Part shown: piece by piece, positions 62,123 to 64,000 of the stretch
Layout: each line of letters begins with the position of its first letter
Position numbering within the stretch: the first letter of the stretch is position 1
Source: Orbus sasakiae
GTDB taxonomy: Bacteria; Pseudomonadota; Gammaproteobacteria; Enterobacterales; Orbaceae
Assembly: GCF_039542345.1 (NCBI RefSeq)
Contig: NZ_BAABHY010000001.1
Coordinates: 310,001 to 374,000, forward strand
Direction: 5' to 3'
Length of the DNA stretch: 64,000 nucleotides
Position numbers and translations under genes: made by a program
Notes under the pieces: model-generated
Database searches by the model: none
What the model was told of the DNA's origin: nothing
Seen by the model: only the letters and a program-made list of their open reading frames with translations

Positions 62123-63658
62123 GTGAACTCATCAAAACAAACATTAACAGGTGCGGATTATCTTAAAGCAACGCTATGTTCGGCCGTTTATGATGTTGCA
62201 AAAGTAACCCCACTTGAAGAGATGGAGAAAATCTCGGAAAGACTTGGTAACCGTATTTTTGTTAAACGTGAAGATCGCCAAATTGTCCATAGCTTTAAAA
62301 TTCGTGGTGCACAAGCGATGATTGCTAGCCTCAATGAGCAGCAAAAAAAATGTGGTGTGATTGCTGCATCAGCGGGTAACCATGCTCAAGGTGTTGCATT
62401 ATCAGCAACAAAGCTAGGTATAAATTCATTGATTGTAATGCCACTAACAACGCCTGATATCAAAGTTGAGGCTGTAAAAGGCTTTGGTGGAGAAGTATTA
62501 TTATATGGTGCCAACTTTGATGAAGCCAAAAATAAAGCAATTGAATTGGCAGCTGAACAAAATCGAACATTTATTCCCCCGTTTGATCATCCGTTGGTAA
62601 TTGCTGGTCAAGGCAGTATTGCCATGGAGCTATTGCAACAAAATGCAAGACTTGATCGTATATTTGTACCTGTAGGGGGGGGGGGGCTTGCAGCTGGGGT
62701 GGCTGTTTTAATCAAGCAAATTATGCCGTCAATCAAAGTTATTGGTGTTGAAGCAGCTGATTCAGCCTGTTTAAAAGCGGCATTAGATGCCGGTCACCCG
62801 GTTGATTTAACTCGGGTTGGTTTGTTTGCCGAGGGCGTTGCGGTAAAACGAATTGGCGATGAGACATTTCGTTTATGTCAGCAATACCTTGATGATATCG
62901 TGATTGTGGATAGTGATGAAATTTGTGCAGCTGTTAAAGACCTATTCGATGATGTGCGCGCCGTTGCTGAACCATCTGGTGCATTAGCTCTTGCTGGTAT
63001 GAAAAAATATATTGAGCAACATAATATTCGTGGGGAAAATTTAGCTCACGTTTTATCGGGCGCAAACTTAAATTTCCACACCTTACGTTATGTTTCTGAA
63101 CGTTGTGAGATTGGTGAAAAGAAAGAAGCATTGTTTGCTGTAACAATACCTGAGCAAAAAGGCAGTTTTTTAAAATTTTGTCAGTTACTTGGTGGACGGT
63201 CTGTTACTGAATTTAACTACCGCTATCATGATGATAAAAGTGCTTGTATTTTTGTGGGTATCCGTATTGCAAACGGTGAAGCAGAAAAAGAAGAGATTAT
63301 TCGTGAACTGACGGCAGATGGTTATCAAATTTCGGATCTTTCTGATGATGAAATGGCTAAACTTCATGTCCGTTATATGATTGGGGGTAAACCTTGTAAA
63401 CCGATCAAAGAACAAGTGTACAGTTTTGAATTTCCTGAATCACAAGGTGCCTTGCTCAAGTTCTTACAAACATTAGGTACAAATTGGAATATCTCATTAT
63501 TTCATTATCGTAGTCATGGTACCGATTATGGCCGTGTACTCGCTGCTTTTGAGATTGAACCAAACAATCAGGCATTTCAATCACATCTTAGTGAGTTAAA
63601 TTACGATTATCATAATGAAACGGAAAATCCGTCATTAAAATTCTTTTTAACCAATTAA
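62123..63658 (+). CDS. ilvA: Biosynthetic threonine deaminase IlvA
   Basis: A 511-residue PLP enzyme with a catalytic domain followed by two ACT-like regulatory domains (about residues 330-405 and 425-505) for isoleucine feedback. The PLP lysine is K59 in VHSFKIRG. The glycine loop VGGGGLAAG (about 184-192) is encoded by an unbroken run of 12 G. GTG 62123 with AGGTGG at 62112-62117 is chosen; GTG 62114 would add three residues and overlap ilvD. It deaminates threonine to 2-oxobutyrate, first step to isoleucine. Confidence 0.96.
   Translation: MNSSKQTLTGADYLKATLCSAVYDVAKVTPLEEMEKISERLGNRIFVKREDRQIVHSFKIRGAQAMIASLNEQQKKCGVIAASAGNHAQGVALSATKLGINSLIVMPLTTPDIKVEAVKGFGGEVLLYGANFDEAKNKAIELAAEQNRTFIPPFDHPLVIAGQGSIAMELLQQNARLDRIFVPVGGGGLAAGVAVLIKQIMPSIKVIGVEAADSACLKAALDAGHPVDLTRVGLFAEGVAVKRIGDETFRLCQQYLDDIVIVDSDEICAAVKDLFDDVRAVAEPSGALALAGMKKYIEQHNIRGENLAHVLSGANLNFHTLRYVSERCEIGEKKEALFAVTIPEQKGSFLKFCQLLGGRSVTEFNYRYHDDKSACIFVGIRIANGEAEKEEIIRELTADGYQISDLSDDEMAKLHVRYMIGGKPCKPIKEQVYSFEFPESQGALLKFLQTLGTNWNISLFHYRSHGTDYGRVLAAFEIEPNNQAFQSHLSELNYDYHNETENPSLKFFLTN
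62675..62686 (+). repeat. 12-G homopolymer inside ilvA
   Basis: Twelve consecutive G bases encode Gly185-Gly188 of the PLP-phosphate loop. In this AT-rich window no comparable G run was noticed. The reading frame is intact at 12. Confidence 0.95.
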
Positions 63659-63665
63659 TCATCTT

Positions 63666-63688
63666 AAAGGCCTTAATTGGCCTTTTTT
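63666..63688 (+). terminator. Rho-independent terminator after ilvA
   Basis: A 7-bp stem, AAAGGCC (63666-63672) with GGCCTTT (63679-63685), has a 6-nt loop and a T-run to 63688. It closes ilvGMEDA. Confidence 0.85.
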
Positions 63689-63705
63689 AATTTTTAGGAG
63701 AGAAT

Positions 63706-64000
63706 ATGATTAAGCTGGCCATTATTGGTACAAATTGGATCACCGAAAAATTTATTGATGCCGCTTTGCAAACTGGGTTATATCAACTTTCAGCCGTATA
63801 TTCACGCAGTGAAGAAAAAGCAGCCCAATTTGCCAAAAAATACGGTGATTTAATATTATATACCGATATCAATCAACTATTAAACAGCTCAGTGGTGGAT
63901 GCCGTCTATATTGCTAGCCCCAATTCGTTACATTTTGAACAAGCGAAGCAACTTTTAGAAAGTGGTAAAGATGTGATTTGCGAAAAACCCCTTGCTTCAA
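63706..64000 (+). CDS. Gfo/Idh/MocA-family NAD(P)-dependent oxidoreductase (partial at right edge)
   Basis: About the first 98 residues, open to the window end. They form the N-terminal Rossmann domain: KLAIIGTNWITEKF near residue 3 (a variant glycine motif, GTNWI in place of GxGxxG), an SPNSLHFEQA segment near 71 and the catalytic-lysine motif CEKPLAS at 92-98. AGGAG (63696-63700) precedes the ATG by five bases. The substrate cannot be told. It begins 48 bp after ilvA and just after the ilv terminator. Confidence 0.85.
   Translation, partial: MIKLAIIGTNWITEKFIDAALQTGLYQLSAVYSRSEEKAAQFAKKYGDLILYTDINQLLNSSVVDAVYIASPNSLHFEQAKQLLESGKDVICEKPLAS

Noticed and set aside
1..64000. Search for CRISPR arrays, insertion sequences, prophage, tRNA and rRNA genes
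   Set aside because: No repeat-spacer arrays, transposase or phage genes, and no cloverleaf or rRNA-like segments were recognised. Weak degenerate tRNA-like folds could be missed by eye.

Overview
The window is a stretch of AT-rich gammaproteobacterial core chromosome. Protein sequences and gene orders resemble enterobacteria (complete dcw cluster, leuS-lptE-holA-nadD, greB/tex, fabA/lonH, ilvGMEDA), but the DNA is much richer in A+T. The best guess is the Orbaceae (Gilliamella, Orbus, Frischella and relatives) or a close neighbour. That placement is inferred from overall resemblance, not from a marker-gene comparison. I see no phage, insertion sequence, CRISPR array, rRNA or tRNA.

Layout. 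1-1 kb: end of a pqiBC lipid-transport locus. 1-7.5 kb: housekeeping genes yeaD, cbrA, prlC, rsmJ, rsuA and yrdA. 7.5-25.75 kb: a complete 16-gene division and cell-wall (dcw) cluster, mraZ-rsmH-ftsL-ftsI-murE-murF-mraY-murD-ftsW-murG-murC-ddlB-ftsQ-ftsA-ftsZ-lpxC, preceded by a triple GTGG MraZ-type operator and closed by one clear terminator. 25.8-33 kb: yfbR, an overlooked 27-residue Lys/Ala/Pro peptide gene, greB, tex, murB, ycaD and birA. 33-45 kb: a yqhD-type dehydrogenase, modF, uvrB, small proteins, fabA, lonH, yejM, and a yhcH-kdgK pair. 45-51 kb: a Fur-box-controlled TonB siderophore receptor divergent from a lipoprotein and an MFS transporter, then ycgL, mltB and ycgN. 51-56 kb: the leuS-lptE-holA-nadD operon on the minus strand. 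57-63.7 kb: ilvGMEDA with its own leader peptide and attenuator. A Gfo/Idh/MocA oxidoreductase runs off the right edge.

Functionally the window is dominated by the envelope: peptidoglycan precursor synthesis (murB, C, D, E, F, G, mraY, ddlB), septation (ftsL, I, W, Q, A, Z), lipopolysaccharide synthesis and control (lpxC, lptE, yejM), lipid traffic (pqiBC) and wall remodelling (mltB). The second theme is branched-chain amino-acid synthesis, complete from threonine deaminase to the transaminase except for ilvC.

No wholly new multi-gene system is evident. The items most worth following are regulatory or small: the ilv attenuator, a 12-G tract inside ilvA, the 27-residue AKP peptide with a mini-ORF and hairpin before it, an uvrB promoter region with a DnaA box but no LexA box, the structured ilvE-ilvD spacer, and the Fur-box divergon with an unknown lipoprotein.
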